NCBI GenBank assembly: GCA_027020325.1
Contig: JALUVT010000132.1
Location: forward strand, 1 to 6,511
Length of the DNA: 6,511 nucleotides
Direction: 5' to 3'
Source of the DNA: a bacterium
GTDB lineage: Bacteria > Patescibacteriota > 4484-211
Shown here: positions 5,464-6,511 of the stretch, piece by piece
How the letters are laid out: each line of letters starts with the position of its first letter
Numbering within the stretch: position 1 is the first letter of the stretch
Made by a program: the position numbers and the translations under genes
Notes under the pieces: generated by a model
The model's database searches: none
What the model was told of the DNA's origin: nothing
Seen by the model: the letters and a program-made list of their open reading frames with translations, nothing else

Positions 5464-5850
5464 CTATGGGAGGCGGGCCGCAAAATGTTCCGGAGTTAAA
5501 TAAATAACTTCTTCTACTTTTTTCATCTCCAAGCGCTCTCGTGCTTTTTTTTCAATATATTGAAGAGAAGCGGTCTGATTAATTTCATGCTCTAATCTTT
5601 CTTTTTCTTTTTCCAAGGCCGCTAATTTTTGTTGGTAATATTCAATTTCCTCCCCCCGCACCGCCAGACGATTACTAAAAAATATTTGTCCCCCAATTAA
5701 CAAAAAAAACAAAAATATAAAAATTAACCCTCTTTTTCTTGAACTTTGTCCCAGTAAAGAAAAAGGAATCAATTTCCCTTCCGCGCGTGAGCGCGGCTGA
5801 GACCAATGAGTTAAGGGCAAAAATTTAGTTTTAATTTTAGCTTTAATCAT
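5464..5850 (-). CDS. ftsL: FtsL/DivIC-like septum protein (128 aa)
   Basis: This is a small bitopic membrane protein. Residues 1-40 form a basic cytoplasmic tail (KIKTKF, SSRKRG), 41-58 a single membrane helix (GLIFIFLFFLLIGGQIFF), and about 62-92 an extracytoplasmic coiled coil (YYQQKLAALEKEKERLEHEI). It ends in a DivIC-like segment, SLQYIEKKARERLEMKKVEEV, split here as SLQYIEKKA and RERLEMKKVEEV (95-115). FtsL and DivIC stabilise the division complex and help activate FtsW-FtsI. Sequence alone does not separate FtsL from DivIC; position between rsmH and ftsI favours FtsL. Its ATG shares one base with the rsmH stop (TAATG), which implies translational coupling. The cytoplasmic tail is somewhat long for the family. 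Confidence 0.82.
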   Translation of the reverse strand: MIKAKIKTKFLPLTHWSQPRSRAEGKLIPFSLLGQSSRKRGLIFIFLFFLLIGGQIFFSNRLAVRGEEIEYYQQKLAALEKEKERLEHEINQTASLQYIEKKARERLEMKKVEEVIYLTPEHFAARLP

Positions 5851-6511
5851 TATCTTAATTCAGCTACCCGCAACCGGGCCGAACGCGCGGCTGGATTAAC
5901 CCTAACCTCATCTTCCTGCGGCCGAATTGGTTTGGGAGTAATAATTTTTAGCCTCCCCGCATCAGCCTGCTGACGAAAAAAGTTTTTAACAATCCGGTCC
6001 TCAAGGGAATGAAAGCTGATAACAGCCACCCTCCCTCGCGGCAACAATAGATCCGGCACTTGCGACAAAGCCCGGCGCAGATTATTTAATTCATCATTCA
6101 CCGCAATCCGCAAGGCCATAAAGACCCGCGTCGCGGGGTGAATTTTGCCGCGACGAATTTTTTTTCTCTGACTTTTTTTCACTATTTCCACCAGCTCCCG
6201 CGTCCGCTGAATGGGTTTTAATCGACGCGCGTTAATAATATTTTGAGCAATAAGTTGAGCATTTTCTTCATCGCCGTAAAGACGCAGCAATTTAGTTAAT
6301 TCCTGTAAACTTAAAGCATTCAATAAATCCGCCGCGGTAACTTTTAATTCATCACTAAGACGCATATCCAAAAATTCATCGGCCGCAAAACTTAAACCCC
6401 GTCCCGCAAATTTGATCTGCCAACGCGAAGGACCGAGATCAAAAAGTATTCCCGCTACTTTTTCCCAGCCCTGCTGGTGAACAAATTTTTTTAAATTACG
6501 GAAATTCCCTT
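5850..6511 (-). CDS. rsmH: 16S rRNA (cytosine(1402)-N(4))-methyltransferase RsmH, C-terminal 219 residues (5' end outside the window)
   Basis: RsmH transfers a methyl group from S-adenosylmethionine to N4 of C1402 in the 16S rRNA decoding site. The frame is open to the window edge (first full codon at 6509). It carries family hallmarks: ILFDLGPS near the visible N-terminus, GRGLSF and FLDMRLSDE, the helical insert with YGDEENAQLIAQNI and RTRELVEIV, then HPATRVFMALRIAVNDEL, the signature ISFHSLEDRIVK, and the C-terminal VNPAARSARLRVAE. About 90 residues are missing compared with the usual 310, including the first SAM-binding loop. A TTG at 6371 could be read as a start but lies within the conserved LDMR motif, so it is internal. 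Differences from common sequences include LDMRL for LDMRM and FAADEF where most have a D-G-P stretch. It leads the dcw operon here and overlaps ftsL by one base. Confidence 0.93.
   Translation of the reverse strand, partial: GNFRNLKKFVHQQGWEKVAGILFDLGPSRWQIKFAGRGLSFAADEFLDMRLSDELKVTAADLLNALSLQELTKLLRLYGDEENAQLIAQNIINARRLKPIQRTRELVEIVKKSQRKKIRRGKIHPATRVFMALRIAVNDELNNLRRALSQVPDLLLPRGRVAVISFHSLEDRIVKNFFRQQADAGRLKIITPKPIRPQEDEVRVNPAARSARLRVAELR

Noticed and set aside
1..6511. CRISPR array, toxin-antitoxin pair or other defence system
   Set aside because: No direct repeats with spacers and no defence-type proteins were seen; the 54-bp periodicity at 706-1083 is coding.

Overview
The window looks like a bacterial chromosome fragment, most likely from a Candidatus Patescibacteria (CPR) lineage such as Microgenomates or Parcubacteria. 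This is an inference. It rests on a DUF5667-type secreted coiled-coil protein (a family I associate with these genomes), divergent versions of the division and wall genes, short or absent intergenic gaps inside the operon, and several genes that seem to lack a 5' leader. TGA ends the transporter gene as a normal stop, so lineages that read TGA as glycine are unlikely. No phage, IS, CRISPR or defence genes were found.

Left part (1-1950, minus strand). A gene runs off the left edge (1-124). Next to it is a 96-residue coiled-coil protein of unknown function (188-478), then a 404-residue exported DUF5667-like protein (616-1830). The last of these has a C-terminal half built from seven 18-residue helical repeats and a Pro-Thr tail. 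It has a clear sigma70-type promoter and a strong Shine-Dalgarno sequence, which moves its start three codons inward.

Middle (2050-3554, plus strand). A divergent gene encodes a polytopic Nramp-related transporter without the canonical metal-site motifs. A complete tRNA-Lys(TTT) with encoded CCA follows 28 bases after it.

Right part (3667-6511, minus strand). This is the start of a division/cell-wall (dcw) cluster: rsmH (5' end outside the window), ftsL-like and ftsI. rsmH and ftsL overlap by one base (TAATG), and ftsL and ftsI are 3 bases apart. RsmH methylates 16S rRNA, while FtsL and FtsI act at the septum. The usual downstream mraY/mur/ftsW genes do not follow ftsI here; the operon instead meets the tRNA head on.

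The region is mostly ordinary. The points most worth checking are the shared extended -10 motif TGTTAnnAT at three transcription units, the apparently leaderless genes, the 18-residue repeat array and the altered transporter motifs.
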